Assembly (NCBI GenBank): GCA_963765935.1
Contig: CAVXXX010000001.1
Coordinates: forward strand, 1,302,001 to 1,366,000
DNA: 64,000 nt
Source of the DNA: JAMXLG01 sp963765935
GTDB lineage: Bacteria; Vulcanimicrobiota; Vulcanimicrobiia; Vulcanimicrobiales; Vulcanimicrobiaceae
Reading direction: 5' to 3'
Below are positions 25,809 to 34,082 of this stretch, piece by piece. Every line of letters begins with the position of its first letter. Position 1 is the first letter of the stretch. The notes beneath the pieces were generated by a model. It was not told the DNA's origin. It was given only the letters and a program-made list of their open reading frames with translations, and did no database searches. Made by a program: the position numbers and the translations under genes.

Positions 25809-26070
25809 AGCCGACGTGGTGCGGCGCATCAAGGTGTTGGGCTTTGATCGCATCAACGTGTTGCTGCAGATTTGAGTCGATGTACTGCGCCATCGCAACG
25901 ATATCGTCTTGCGTCGGCGCCGCGCTCAAACCCATCGTCTTTTGAACGAGCGCGCCGATCGCAGCGTAGTCGTCTTTCGCGATTCCGGACCATTCTTGGT
26001 AGACATCCGGTGAGGTTTGCAGCGCATGCAGAAAGCCGGCGGCCACTGCGCGCCGTTGAGTGGTGGTCAT
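25780..26070 (-). CDS. Candidate RiPP precursor peptide (96 aa, Nif11-like leader)
   Basis: A helical 96-residue peptide: residues 1-70 look like a recognition leader (AAGFLHALQTSPDVYQEW, KTMGLSAAPTQDDIVAM, AQYIDSNLQQ), similar in style to Nif11/NHLP-type leaders, and the tail 71-96 ends HHVGFMAMMQQNS. It has no Cys, so azoline formation from Cys is excluded; backbone thioamidation needs no side-chain nucleophile. Its ATG overlaps the methyltransferase stop by four bases (ATGA) with GGAG eight bases upstream, so it is co-translated with a modifying enzyme and follows a TfuA-YcaO gene. The last nine codons overlap the luxR 3' end on the other strand. The alternative is an unrelated small helical protein carried in the operon. 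Confidence 0.7.
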   Translation of the reverse strand: MTTTQRRAVAAGFLHALQTSPDVYQEWSGIAKDDYAAIGALVQKTMGLSAAPTQDDIVAMAQYIDSNLQQHVDAIKAQHLDAPHHVGFMAMMQQNS

Positions 26071-27002
26071 TGTATATACTCCGTTGCGATTGAGGGTCTG
26101 ACAGTAGGAATAGCATCTCCGCGACGTGCCGTGACGAGTTTAAGCGGAAGCTTTACAAGCGTCGGCTCGTTCTTCGAATGAGCAAGACTCGCAAGAAGAC
26201 ATTCGCGCAATTCGGCTTGCGCGACCTCATGGAGCAGCCCGAAGGGATACGTGCGCAGCGCAAACTCCGTGAGTTGATCGTCAGTCAGATCAGCCGAAAG
26301 CACGACGTGTTCGACATCGATCGCGTCCGTAAAGCCCGTCGCCTTCAGCAGCGCCAGCAACGTGACTTCGTTTTCCATGGTATCGTGCTCGGGAACCGCA
26401 AGATTGAGCGCCGGATATCGTTCGTGCAGCGCGCGCATTAACGGCGCCATCATGGCAATCACCGATTCCGATGCGCCCGGATCTTCGATGATAAACGCGA
26501 GCAGAGCGCCGGGCACCAATGCATCATGAATGCGGCGAAGAGCATTGCGCAGACGGGCCATGGAGAGAAAACTTAGATGCGCAACGGCCACATCGGCGCG
26601 TTGAACCGGCAGCATCTGCGCAACGTCGCCACAAACGAGCGTTGCGCGAGGAACGCGTTTTCGCGCAAACGCTAACTCGCTTGGAGCGAGGTCGATTCCC
26701 GCTAATTCGACGCTGCCATCGAACGCGACGTTGAGCTCGTGCAGCAATTCACCAGACCCGCATCCGACGTCGATGATGGATTGCGCGGAGGGGTGCTGCT
26801 CGTAGACGTGGCGCGCTAGCCGCTGGTAGGACGTCTCTCCGTCAGCGGTGTGAAAACCGCCGATAAGGCGAGCCGTAATATTCGGAAACGCACGATGAAA
26901 CGCAACGAGATGCTCGTTCCATTCATCGGCGCTCGCCGTATCGCCGGCGAGCGCACGTTCCAAATAACGCGTCACAGGGGCGTCGCTTAGCGTCTCGTGC
27001 AT
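26067..27002 (-). CDS. Class I SAM-dependent methyltransferase (RiPP tailoring candidate)
   Basis: A 311-residue Rossmann-fold methyltransferase. Motif I DVGCGSGELLHEL is at 78-90 with the acidic end of strand 2 in ELAGIDLAPSELAFARKRVP, motif II/III in TLVCGDVAQMLPVQRADVAVAHL, and a post-core helix block LLAFIIEDPGASE. An N-terminal helical cap (1-70) and a C-terminal extension (about 215-311) probably recognise the substrate. It lies 23 bases after the TfuA-YcaO gene and overlaps the peptide gene by ATGA, so the three form one operon. The likely substrate is the peptide or its modified form, but N-, O- or C-methylation cannot be told from sequence. Confidence 0.82.
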   Translation of the reverse strand: MHETLSDAPVTRYLERALAGDTASADEWNEHLVAFHRAFPNITARLIGGFHTADGETSYQRLARHVYEQHPSAQSIIDVGCGSGELLHELNVAFDGSVELAGIDLAPSELAFARKRVPRATLVCGDVAQMLPVQRADVAVAHLSFLSMARLRNALRRIHDALVPGALLAFIIEDPGASESVIAMMAPLMRALHERYPALNLAVPEHDTMENEVTLLALLKATGFTDAIDVEHVVLSADLTDDQLTEFALRTYPFGLLHEVAQAELRECLLASLAHSKNEPTLVKLPLKLVTARRGDAIPTVRPSIATEYIQ

Positions 27003-27025
27003 CCGTTCCTGTCGGGACTTTTGAA

Positions 27026-28978
27026 CTATCGCGTCATTGCGAACGGATTGAGCAGTGCGCGAGCGCGCGGTCCCATCCGCCCGGTAAACACGTACGTTTC
27101 CAATCCGGGAACGATCGCTCGCACCACGCTGATGGGCACGTCCGCCGGGGAAAGATCGACGGCGACGGTGCTCCGTACGCCATACTCGCGCAATGCATCG
27201 AGCGTCCGTCGAAGATCCTCGGCAAGATCATCCGCCGCGTTATCGTTGAATTCATGTAATCCTACGGAATCAGCGCGTAGATCGTAGTACCAGCGGCCGA
27301 TCGGCAACTCATTGGTTCGGCGCGCGTGCTCTCCCATGATGCCCGCCGGCTCGTCGGGCTTGAGGATATCTTCGCGGGCAGCTTGGATATCGACCACGCG
27401 GCTCTGCACGCACTCGGTGAGTGCGCGCGTAAGCGCGTGGGCGGGCGAAAGCGCGCAGCCGAATCCAATATGCGCCATCGGCGGTGTGGCGGCCGGTTCG
27501 GTCACGGTCGCGAGCATCGTCATCGGTAACGGGCCTTCTTCCAATGCGAAGGCGCGCACGAATAAGCCGCTCTCGCGAATGTCGCGAACGAGGCGATCGA
27601 CGTTCGCTTCACCCGATGGAAACTCGATCTCCCGCGCGGACGGAACGTCACTAGCATGTTTTCCGCCGAAAAATCGCGGCACGACGCTCGAGCGAACGTG
27701 ATACATTGTCCATGCGTGACGTTCGATGAGCTCGCACAATGCGTGATAGGCGGCCTCGGTTGCGTTGTTGCCCGATGCGAGTCCGTTCGTCGTTGTGACG
27801 TCGAAAAGTTTTTCACCGAACCACGGGCACTGCACCATTGCCAGCGGAACGGGAATCACGTCGCCGGAGAACAGCTCCGTTCCGCGCACGCAGTCGACCT
27901 CGAGATCGCGCACATCATCGCGCATGCCGCAGGCCTCAACATCGATCCGCTGCGCAACGACGCGCAACGATTCGCGAAAAACCGGGAGTGAAACATAGGC
28001 GCCGATTTGGCGTTCGGCCGCCTCCATCACCGCGCTTGCGATCGCGGCTTCGCGTGTCATTCCCTTGCCGTTGTAAACGCCGAGCATGTCGGGCGAATGA
28101 GGAACGAGCGCCGAATATGTCGGAATTCCGGTGCGATCGAGCAACGTGGTATCGGCGACGCGGGAGATTCCGTAACGCCGGCGGAGCCCCGGCAACACTT
28201 CGCTCGTTTTTGCAAACGGAACCGCGCGATCGTACGTGCCCGGTGCTTTCGGTACGTTTGGAGGAAACCGCATCGGTGCCGTATCACGCGGCGGGACGGA
28301 ACGTATCGAGACCACCGTCGGCGCCGCCGATTGCATGGCGCGGTTCAGATTTCCCCGGTCGAGCGCGCGCATCACGGTTCGCAGCGCAAAACGTGCATCC
28401 CATCGTTTGAGATCGCCTTCGATGCGCCCGATCTGCGCGATCGCGTCCCGCGCATGCACAGGCGCTGACGCGAACACATCTTCCCACGTGCGATCCATGT
28501 AGAACACGGTACGCACGCGCTCGATCAACTCGTCGTGCTCGCGGCGGTTCAGGACTCCTCGCCGCTGCGCGAGACGCGCAACGTAGCGAACGTTTACAAG
28601 CGGAACGGTGAGCGCTTCGTGCGTCGTAGGCTTTGTGAGGACGGCGACTTCGTCTTCACCGTCGATAACTTCGCGTCTATACCAGCCCGCAATTGCGCCA
28701 AGCGGCGTGAATCCGTACGGCGCGCACTCCGCGGCGCGCAACGCACCCATGCTCGATGCACCGAACATGCGCGCATGTTCGATCGATGCGTAGCACTCTT
28801 TCGGAGACGGCGCCAAATCGTGATGAAAGACACCGTCGATCAAAAGAACGGCATCGTATTCCTTCGCGGCCGCTAAGACATCGTTGCGCGACGCGGGCGG
28901 CAAATAGACAAACTCTTCGCGTTCGACCCGATCGGACGCAGGCAACGACGGGCCGCAGAAAACCGCGATACGAATCAT
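27026..28978 (-). CDS. TfuA-YcaO fusion protein (predicted peptide thioamide synthetase)
   Basis: A 650-residue fusion. Residues 1-215 are a TfuA domain: AVFCGPSLP, VLLIDGVFH, the conserved GASSMGALRAAE (74-84), and YGFTPLGAIAGWYR. Residues 255-650 are a YcaO domain with the ATP-binding signatures AVMEAAERQIGAY (316-328), the Gly-rich block GLASGNNATEAAYHALCE (399-416) and ALTECVQSR (519-527). YcaO uses ATP to activate the amide oxygen; TfuA partners are established for thioamide formation (McrA thioglycine, thiovarsolin-type RiPPs) and probably deliver sulfur. It is the first gene of a minus-strand operon with a methyltransferase and a candidate precursor. ATG 28978 directly starts the TfuA fold. 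A terminator-like hairpin abuts the start with no clear ribosome site. Confidence 0.9.
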   Translation of the reverse strand: MIRIAVFCGPSLPASDRVEREEFVYLPPASRNDVLAAAKEYDAVLLIDGVFHHDLAPSPKECYASIEHARMFGASSMGALRAAECAPYGFTPLGAIAGWYRREVIDGEDEVAVLTKPTTHEALTVPLVNVRYVARLAQRRGVLNRREHDELIERVRTVFYMDRTWEDVFASAPVHARDAIAQIGRIEGDLKRWDARFALRTVMRALDRGNLNRAMQSAAPTVVSIRSVPPRDTAPMRFPPNVPKAPGTYDRAVPFAKTSEVLPGLRRRYGISRVADTTLLDRTGIPTYSALVPHSPDMLGVYNGKGMTREAAIASAVMEAAERQIGAYVSLPVFRESLRVVAQRIDVEACGMRDDVRDLEVDCVRGTELFSGDVIPVPLAMVQCPWFGEKLFDVTTTNGLASGNNATEAAYHALCELIERHAWTMYHVRSSVVPRFFGGKHASDVPSAREIEFPSGEANVDRLVRDIRESGLFVRAFALEEGPLPMTMLATVTEPAATPPMAHIGFGCALSPAHALTRALTECVQSRVVDIQAAREDILKPDEPAGIMGEHARRTNELPIGRWYYDLRADSVGLHEFNDNAADDLAEDLRRTLDALREYGVRSTVAVDLSPADVPISVVRAIVPGLETYVFTGRMGPRARALLNPFAMTR

Positions 28979-29023
28979 CGAAATATAAAAGCCCCCACCG
29001 GAATCATCGACTGCGGTGAGGGC
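28979..29023 (-). terminator. Terminator/attenuator hairpin abutting the TfuA-YcaO start codon
   Basis: On the minus strand GCCCTCACCG (29023-29014) pairs with CGGTGGGGGC (29000-28991), nine of ten bases, with a 13-nt loop, followed by TTTTATATTT and then CG-ATG. The only purine-rich ribosome-site candidate (GGTGGGGG) is inside the 3' arm. It may end the transcript of the small secreted-protein gene upstream or regulate the RiPP operon. Confidence 0.7.
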
Positions 29024-29071
29024 AAACTACAGACTAGGCTGTAGAAGCAGGGCTTGGTTCGTTTTCTTGTC

Positions 29072-29365
29072 CTAAGGCCGTGTCGTTGACATCGGTGACG
29101 GTGTTTTCATCGAACCGGAGGAGGTTCCCGGACTCGACATAGCGCCCGGCGTAGCGTTCGGGTTGGGTGACGTACAGTTGCCGTTCGGCGCCATAGTATC
29201 GGACATGCTCGAACTGCTCGCGCTTGTGCTGGATGTTCCAGCAGTCGGCGATGGGCACGGCGAGGCCGACGTTCCTGAAGTCGTTTGAGCGTTGGCCGCA
29301 ACGGCGACGGCGCTCGCAAATACGAACGCGCCGACGACAACGGCACTTCCAAACCAGTTTTTCAT
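29072..29365 (-). CDS. Small secreted Ser/Thr/Pro-rich protein
   Basis: A 97-residue product. An N-terminal signal peptide (MKNWFGSAVVVGAFVFASAV, cleaved near ANAQ) precedes a low-complexity mature part of Ser, Thr, Pro, Met, Gly and Asn with two Cys. Nothing globular is visible. Such small secreted proteins are common in this lineage and may be cell-surface or metal- or redox-stress related; the Met-rich spacing (SSSMSDTM, GAMSS, SMKTPSPMS) could bind copper, but this is speculation. It lies between the TlpA-like gene and the terminator in front of the TfuA-YcaO operon, all on the minus strand. Confidence 0.6.
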   Translation of the reverse strand: MKNWFGSAVVVGAFVFASAVAVAANAQTTSGTSASPCPSPTAGTSSTSASSSSMSDTMAPNGNCTSPNPNATPGAMSSPGTSSGSMKTPSPMSTTRP

Positions 29366-29424
29366 AGCGGGCCGGTACCCGCGTGAGGTGGCGAACTAAC
29401 GCATCTTGCGCTTGCTCGCCGGGC

Positions 29425-29898
29425 TTAGTCGAGATTCTCCTCGTCGGCCGATTCGTTGATCACGCGCTCGATCGCCGCTTCGATACGCTCGAAGCTCTTG
29501 CCACCTGCCTGAAAGTGACGGAGCCGATGATTGCGATTGAATACATAGAACGCCGGCACGAACTGATTTTCGAACCGGTCGACGATCGTATGCGTGTTGT
29601 CGATCGCAACCGGTTGCGTTAGATGCATTTCTTCTTTCGCATCTTTCGACACTGCATCGACGTCGAGTTCATCTTCGGAACGCGGCTGATGCACGGCAAC
29701 GAAGGCGACGCCGCGATCGGCGAATCTGTCGCGCCACTTCGCGAATTGCTCCGCCGTTTCGTGGCAGATGTAGCAGCTCTTCGACCAAAACGAAACGACG
29801 ACCGGTAAACCGCGCAATTCTTCAGGTTTTGGTTCACCATTGACCCACGCGGTAGCCCCCTCCAATGAAGGGAGGGGGCTGCGCATACGTAGTGCCAT
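29425..29898 (-). CDS. TlpA-like thioredoxin-fold protein
   Basis: A 157-residue thioredoxin-like protein with the active site SKSCYICHE (Cys42, Cys45), the preceding strand LPVVVSFW, and the cis-Pro region FVPAFYVFNRN. The N-terminus LPSLEGATAWVNGE is nearly the same motif as in the larger DipZ-like protein at 10000-11124, which suggests a shared origin of this domain. No signal peptide is visible, so it is probably cytoplasmic or translated as an internal start of a longer protein. Its ATG directly follows the peroxiredoxin TAA without a gap, so it is likely an electron donor for that peroxiredoxin or another thiol enzyme. A 10-bp inverted repeat occurs within the first 15 codons. Confidence 0.82.
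   Translation of the reverse strand: MALRMRSPLPSLEGATAWVNGEPKPEELRGLPVVVSFWSKSCYICHETAEQFAKWRDRFADRGVAFVAVHQPRSEDELDVDAVSKDAKEEMHLTQPVAIDNTHTIVDRFENQFVPAFYVFNRNHRLRHFQAGGKSFERIEAAIERVINESADEENLD
29854..29880. repeat. Perfect 10-bp inverted repeat inside the TlpA-like gene
   Basis: AGCCCCCTCC (29854-29863) and GGAGGGGGCT (29871-29880) flank a 7-nt loop within codons 7-15 of the TlpA-like gene. It lacks a T-run, so it is not a terminator. A stable hairpin here could lower translation or mRNA decay of the second cistron. Confidence 0.5.
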
Positions 29899-30453
29899 TT
29901 ATGCTTTTTGCAGGAGTGCCTTGCCGGGCTTCCACTCCGCCGGGCACAGACCACCGGTTTGCAGCGCTTGGAGCACGCGAAGTGTTTCTTCAACGCTGCG
30001 GCCGACGTTGTCGTCGGTAACAACGGCGTACTTCAACGTACCTTCCGGATCGATGATGAAGAGACCGCGCTGCGCGACACCAGTCGTTTCGTCGAGCACG
30101 CCGTATGCGCGCGCCGTTTCTTTCGTGAAGTCTGAAACCAGCGGATACTTCGTGCCGGCGATACCGTTCTTTTCACGCGGCGTATTGAGCCATGCCCAAT
30201 GCGAGAAGACGGAGTCTACTGACGCGCCGATAATTTCGCAATCGAACTCTTTGAATTCGTCATAGCGATCCGACAGCGCCGTGATTTCGGTCGGGCAGAC
30301 GAACGTGAAATCGAGCGGATAAAAGAAAAGGACGAGCCACTTGCCGCGGTAGTCCGAGAGCTTGATCTCTTTGCCGAGATCCTTTGCTCCGGTCGCGTCT
30401 TTCGTGCTCGCGAGCTTGAAATCGGGTGCGGGTTTACCGACTTGCGCCAACAT
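29899..30453 (-). CDS. 2-Cys peroxiredoxin (AhpC/Prx1 family)
   Basis: A 184-residue typical 2-Cys peroxiredoxin that reduces hydrogen peroxide and alkyl hydroperoxides. The peroxidatic Cys53 is in DFTFVCPTE, the resolving Cys170 in GGLCPAEW, and FFYPLDFTFVCPTE and ASVDSVFSHWAW are family blocks. The ATG has AGAAGG eight bases upstream. The gene precedes a TlpA-like protein with no gap, so both are probably on one mRNA and the second protein may reduce the first. The 130-base region upstream (30454-30583) should hold its promoter; no convincing boxes were found. Confidence 0.93.
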   Translation of the reverse strand: MLAQVGKPAPDFKLASTKDATGAKDLGKEIKLSDYRGKWLVLFFYPLDFTFVCPTEITALSDRYDEFKEFDCEIIGASVDSVFSHWAWLNTPREKNGIAGTKYPLVSDFTKETARAYGVLDETTGVAQRGLFIIDPEGTLKYAVVTDDNVGRSVEETLRVLQALQTGGLCPAEWKPGKALLQKA

Positions 30454-30583
30454 TAAGGTTACCTTCTACTCTAAAAAGTTACGTGAAGTGATGTCCAGGT
30501 CATCAGTTTACCAAAACCCGGGGAAACGAAAACGACTTTCACCATAGTCATGCTAGCGCATAACAGGTGAGCGCCTCCTCGAC

Positions 30584-32317
30584 CTATACGGTCTCCGTCA
30601 ACGGCGCCATCACCTTTGCATAGCGCTCCCGCATGCGGACGGCATCGATGTGGTCGTAGGCGCGCGCCGCTTCACGCGAGAGTTCTTCCAGCAACTCCAC
30701 TTCATCGGGATCGAGTTGGGCGCCGTTGGCGTGTGCGCCGTAGAGCGTAAATGAAACCAACTCGTGGCGGACGAGCACCGGAATGGCCAGCACGTAGATC
30801 GCGCTGTTCTCCCGCTCGAGATGCGAGCGCAGCTGCTCGAGCCACACGCTTTCCTCATTCGCTTGCAACATACGAACGAGCAGATGGTTGGCATCGAAGC
30901 CGGGCGGCGCAACGGGCGTATTGTGCGACGTCGCAACGCCTTCAAACCGTCCGCGTTCGCTGCGGCGGTAGAGGGCCGCCGCACTTAACTTCAGCGCCTC
31001 CGCGGGGACCTGAACTAAGCCTTCCGATACGGCCGCTTCTTCCGTCGCATACGGCAGCGCTGCAGCTGCGCGTTTCAAATACTTCTCCGCCAGGCGACGG
31101 TGCGCGAAGAATATGCGCTCGACAACGGCTTCGATACCTCTATTGATGCGATCGAGGAGCAACCCGATGGCGATCGTTGCCGCTAGCTCGAATACAATCG
31201 CGAGGTGATACTCGGAGAGAAAGTGCGAGAAGAGCCAATCGAGCAGCGAGACGATCGTGATAACGACAAGTGAGAGAATTCCGTACGCTAGTGCCCGGTT
31301 CAAAACAAAGTTCACGTCCAGCACGCGATGCCGGAGCACGGCGTACGCCACGGTAATCGGCATGACAACGACTGCATATCCGATAATCTGCTTTGCGGCA
31401 TCCGGAATACCGGGAACGAAATATACGGCATACGCTGCAAAAGCGACGATCATCCCGATGACGAGAAACCCGAAACGCTGACGAATCGCCGGCGTCGCGT
31501 GCTTGAACTTGCCGACGAGAATGTACGTAGCCATTGCAAACGTCGCAAGCGGCAGCCACACATCCAACACATCGACGAACGGGGTTGGCGTACCCGTCGA
31601 CCAAGTCCGATACCAGCTATAGCTGTAAGCAACAAACGCGAGCGAAATCGCGACCCAAATAATGCGATCGAAGACCTTCGAGAACCCGGTCAGGCGATTG
31701 TCGGGAAATCGCATGACAAACGGCAACAACGGCATAACGGCGAAATTTCCGAAAAACGTACCGAGCACGAACGAAAGTGCGAGGAACATCGTCTGCGGCA
31801 AGATCGCATGAAAATACTGAAAGCTCGGTCCGGTGGAGTAATAGCCGAGCGCCACCGCATAAAAGCTCCACGTCATAACGCTCGGACGTAGAAACACAAG
31901 TGCAAACGCGACGATCAGGAACATCGTCGCGGGAATAATCGCGAGCACTCCCGTGGCGCGATCCCATGCGCCGAAGTCGGAGACCGGAACCGCGCGCAGC
32001 GTAACCGTATAGACCCGTCCGTCGCGATGCTGGAGCGTGAACGTTTGCCGGTCGCCTGCGTGCGGATATTCGATATCGAGAATCGCCGGCGAGAACGGTT
32101 TCAAGCTGAAGAGTATGTCGCCTGGACGCACGCCGGCGCGGTCCGCCGGTGAGCCCGGATCGACCGATTCAACCAAGATCGATCCGCCGCGCGCGCCCGA
32201 CACGCCGTAGGTTGCATCACCCCAACGTCCGACATAGTTGTCATGGCCGAGCGGCGTGTAAAAGATGACGACGACGAGTGCCGTGATTACAACGAGGGCG
32301 AGTCGCGCGAGCGCCAT
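30584..32317 (-). CDS. PDZ-domain multi-pass membrane sensor with GAF-like C-terminus
   Basis: A 577-residue protein. An N-terminal anchor (MALARLALVVITALVVVIF) is followed by a PDZ domain at about 35-120 (ILVESVDPGSPADRAGVRPGDILF), seven or eight transmembrane helices to about 365, a linker helix (AVVERIFFAHRRLAEKYLKR) and a GAF-like domain to the end (AIYVLAIPVLVRHELVSFTL, EELSREAARAYDHI). This is the architecture of sensor kinases, but the HisKA and ATPase domains are absent: it stops after GAF. ATG 32317 is chosen because upstream frame sequence lacks structure and lies inside mscS. The 13-base gap from mscS makes it a second cistron. It may signal through protein contacts or modulate the channel. 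Confidence 0.75.
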   Translation of the reverse strand: MALARLALVVITALVVVIFYTPLGHDNYVGRWGDATYGVSGARGGSILVESVDPGSPADRAGVRPGDILFSLKPFSPAILDIEYPHAGDRQTFTLQHRDGRVYTVTLRAVPVSDFGAWDRATGVLAIIPATMFLIVAFALVFLRPSVMTWSFYAVALGYYSTGPSFQYFHAILPQTMFLALSFVLGTFFGNFAVMPLLPFVMRFPDNRLTGFSKVFDRIIWVAISLAFVAYSYSWYRTWSTGTPTPFVDVLDVWLPLATFAMATYILVGKFKHATPAIRQRFGFLVIGMIVAFAAYAVYFVPGIPDAAKQIIGYAVVVMPITVAYAVLRHRVLDVNFVLNRALAYGILSLVVITIVSLLDWLFSHFLSEYHLAIVFELAATIAIGLLLDRINRGIEAVVERIFFAHRRLAEKYLKRAAAALPYATEEAAVSEGLVQVPAEALKLSAAALYRRSERGRFEGVATSHNTPVAPPGFDANHLLVRMLQANEESVWLEQLRSHLERENSAIYVLAIPVLVRHELVSFTLYGAHANGAQLDPDEVELLEELSREAARAYDHIDAVRMRERYAKVMAPLTETV

Positions 32318-32330
32318 GATGGCTGCTTCG

Positions 32331-34082
32331 CTACACCGGGTCGGGACTACCCTGCGGCGCCGGGGTGGGAGTACCCAGCGGATCCACACCCAGCATGATG
32401 CCGGCTTGTTTGTATGCCTCGAAGATGCGAGCGTTGATTTCCCGGCGGACATCGAATTGGCGCAACGGTGCCGTTCGGATGGACGCGCGAAGCACGACGC
32501 CGTTATTCTGGACGCGCTCGACGCCGATCCATTCTGCGGGCTCCAAAATCGCATCGTGCCAGTTGCGATCGCGCGCAAGCGCCTCGAGGGTGTCGCGGAG
32601 CGTTCCGGTGGCCTTTCCAAGATCGGCTCCGGGATCGATCGCTATTCGATAGTCGATGCGCGCCCAATTTCTCGACGCGTTCACGACTTGCGTGACGGAA
32701 CTGTGCGGAATCGTAATTAAGTACCCGCGAATATCACGCAGTTGTAAGACGCGTAACGACAGGTTTTCGACGACGCCGTTGTAATCGCCGATCATGACGT
32801 AGTCGCCGACGACATATTGATCTTCGATCAAGACCAGCAAACCGTTGAGTACGTCCTTGACCAGCGTCTGCGCCGCGAAGCCGATCGCGAGAGCGGCGAT
32901 ACCTCCGATCGTTACGACGGAGGCGATCGGAATATTGAGTTGTCCGAGCGTTATCAAGATCGCGACGAAAAGAATCGTAACCGTCTTGAATCCGCCGACC
33001 GCGCGCGAAATGGTGGGTGCTCGCAAGGTGTGTCGAGCGCGATCCTCACTCGAGCCACCGCGATGCGCATAGGCATCCGCGAAGCGTACGATGGCAAGCT
33101 CGAGCACGCGATCGAGAAGGCCCGCGATCAGCCATACGAATACGATCCGTCCGGCGGCCCCCACGATGAACTGTCCCATCGGCGTCGTTTGCGGAAATAA
33201 GAACAACGCCCATGTAAGACCCGCTGCCCAAAGGGCGATACCGAGCCAAATAATCCCGCTCGCATATGCGCGGTACCTGCGCAGGCGTTGTTCGGGAGCG
33301 GCGGCGCGCATGCCGAGAGCGAGTGCGCGTCGCCGCTGCTGCTGCGCGGAATCGCCCGTGTGCGCTCCGGTGTCGATGACCTCGCGCGCGAGCGATTCGT
33401 GGCGTTCGTCCACCAGTTTTTTCAGTCGCGCCGTTACCCGATTGAGGAACATCCACAAGAAGAACAGGGCCACTGTTACGATGGCAAGCGCGATCGCGGC
33501 GCGAGCGACGCGCGCAAGATTTTCTCGTATATTCTGCGGCTGTCGCTTTTGCAGCGCCGTTTTGATCGCGCTCCCGAGTTGCGTTTGCCACTGGCTTGCG
33601 AGATCGCGATCGCTCAATCCGAATGCCTCGGCGTCATTCGACGTGACGGTGACGATTGCAACGCCCGACGTGTGGCGATCGTCGCGCGCTTCCAACGCGT
33701 ACTGCGAGCCTTCGCGATTTACGACGACCTTGAACGTCTGCGGATCATAGAGCGTGGTGTTGCGATCCGGATCGAGTGCGAGGAGCTGATTGATGGCATT
33801 TTGCACGAGAAGGACGCGCGTATCGATCGGCATCGCCCCGCCGCTCGCCAATGCGGCCACGCGAATGACCGGCAGACCATCGACTGTGACGGGAGCCGTG
33901 ACATAGAGACCCTGTTGACGCAAGCCGCTAAGCGGACCGGAACTCGGAAGCGGCACCTTGGGCAGGACCTGCGCCCATGCAGGCACGATAAGCGAGATGC
34001 AAATCGCGGCCAGGATCGCGGGTCTATAGAGGAAGCGGAAGGTCCGGCAAGCCGCCGGCCGCAAGAGCAATAGCAAGCCCAT
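32331..34082 (-). CDS. MscS-family mechanosensitive channel
   Basis: A 583-residue protein. It has a signal-like segment (ILAAICISLIVPAWAQ), a periplasmic domain (about 40-180), a helix near 195-215 (ALAIVTVALFFLWMFL), three more membrane segments, and the conserved MscS pore/beta domain. The signature runs SVVTIGGIAALAIGFAAQTL then KDVLNGLLVLIEDQYVVGDY and TIPHSSVTQVVNASRNWARI. The extra N-terminal domain places it among larger MscS-like channels rather than small MscS. They open when membrane tension rises and protect from osmotic downshift. ATG 34082 overlaps the nadA start on the opposite strand. It is followed by the PDZ sensor 13 bases on. Confidence 0.88.
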   Translation of the reverse strand: MGLLLLLRPAACRTFRFLYRPAILAAICISLIVPAWAQVLPKVPLPSSGPLSGLRQQGLYVTAPVTVDGLPVIRVAALASGGAMPIDTRVLLVQNAINQLLALDPDRNTTLYDPQTFKVVVNREGSQYALEARDDRHTSGVAIVTVTSNDAEAFGLSDRDLASQWQTQLGSAIKTALQKRQPQNIRENLARVARAAIALAIVTVALFFLWMFLNRVTARLKKLVDERHESLAREVIDTGAHTGDSAQQQRRRALALGMRAAAPEQRLRRYRAYASGIIWLGIALWAAGLTWALFLFPQTTPMGQFIVGAAGRIVFVWLIAGLLDRVLELAIVRFADAYAHRGGSSEDRARHTLRAPTISRAVGGFKTVTILFVAILITLGQLNIPIASVVTIGGIAALAIGFAAQTLVKDVLNGLLVLIEDQYVVGDYVMIGDYNGVVENLSLRVLQLRDIRGYLITIPHSSVTQVVNASRNWARIDYRIAIDPGADLGKATGTLRDTLEALARDRNWHDAILEPAEWIGVERVQNNGVVLRASIRTAPLRQFDVRREINARIFEAYKQAGIMLGVDPLGTPTPAPQGSPDPV

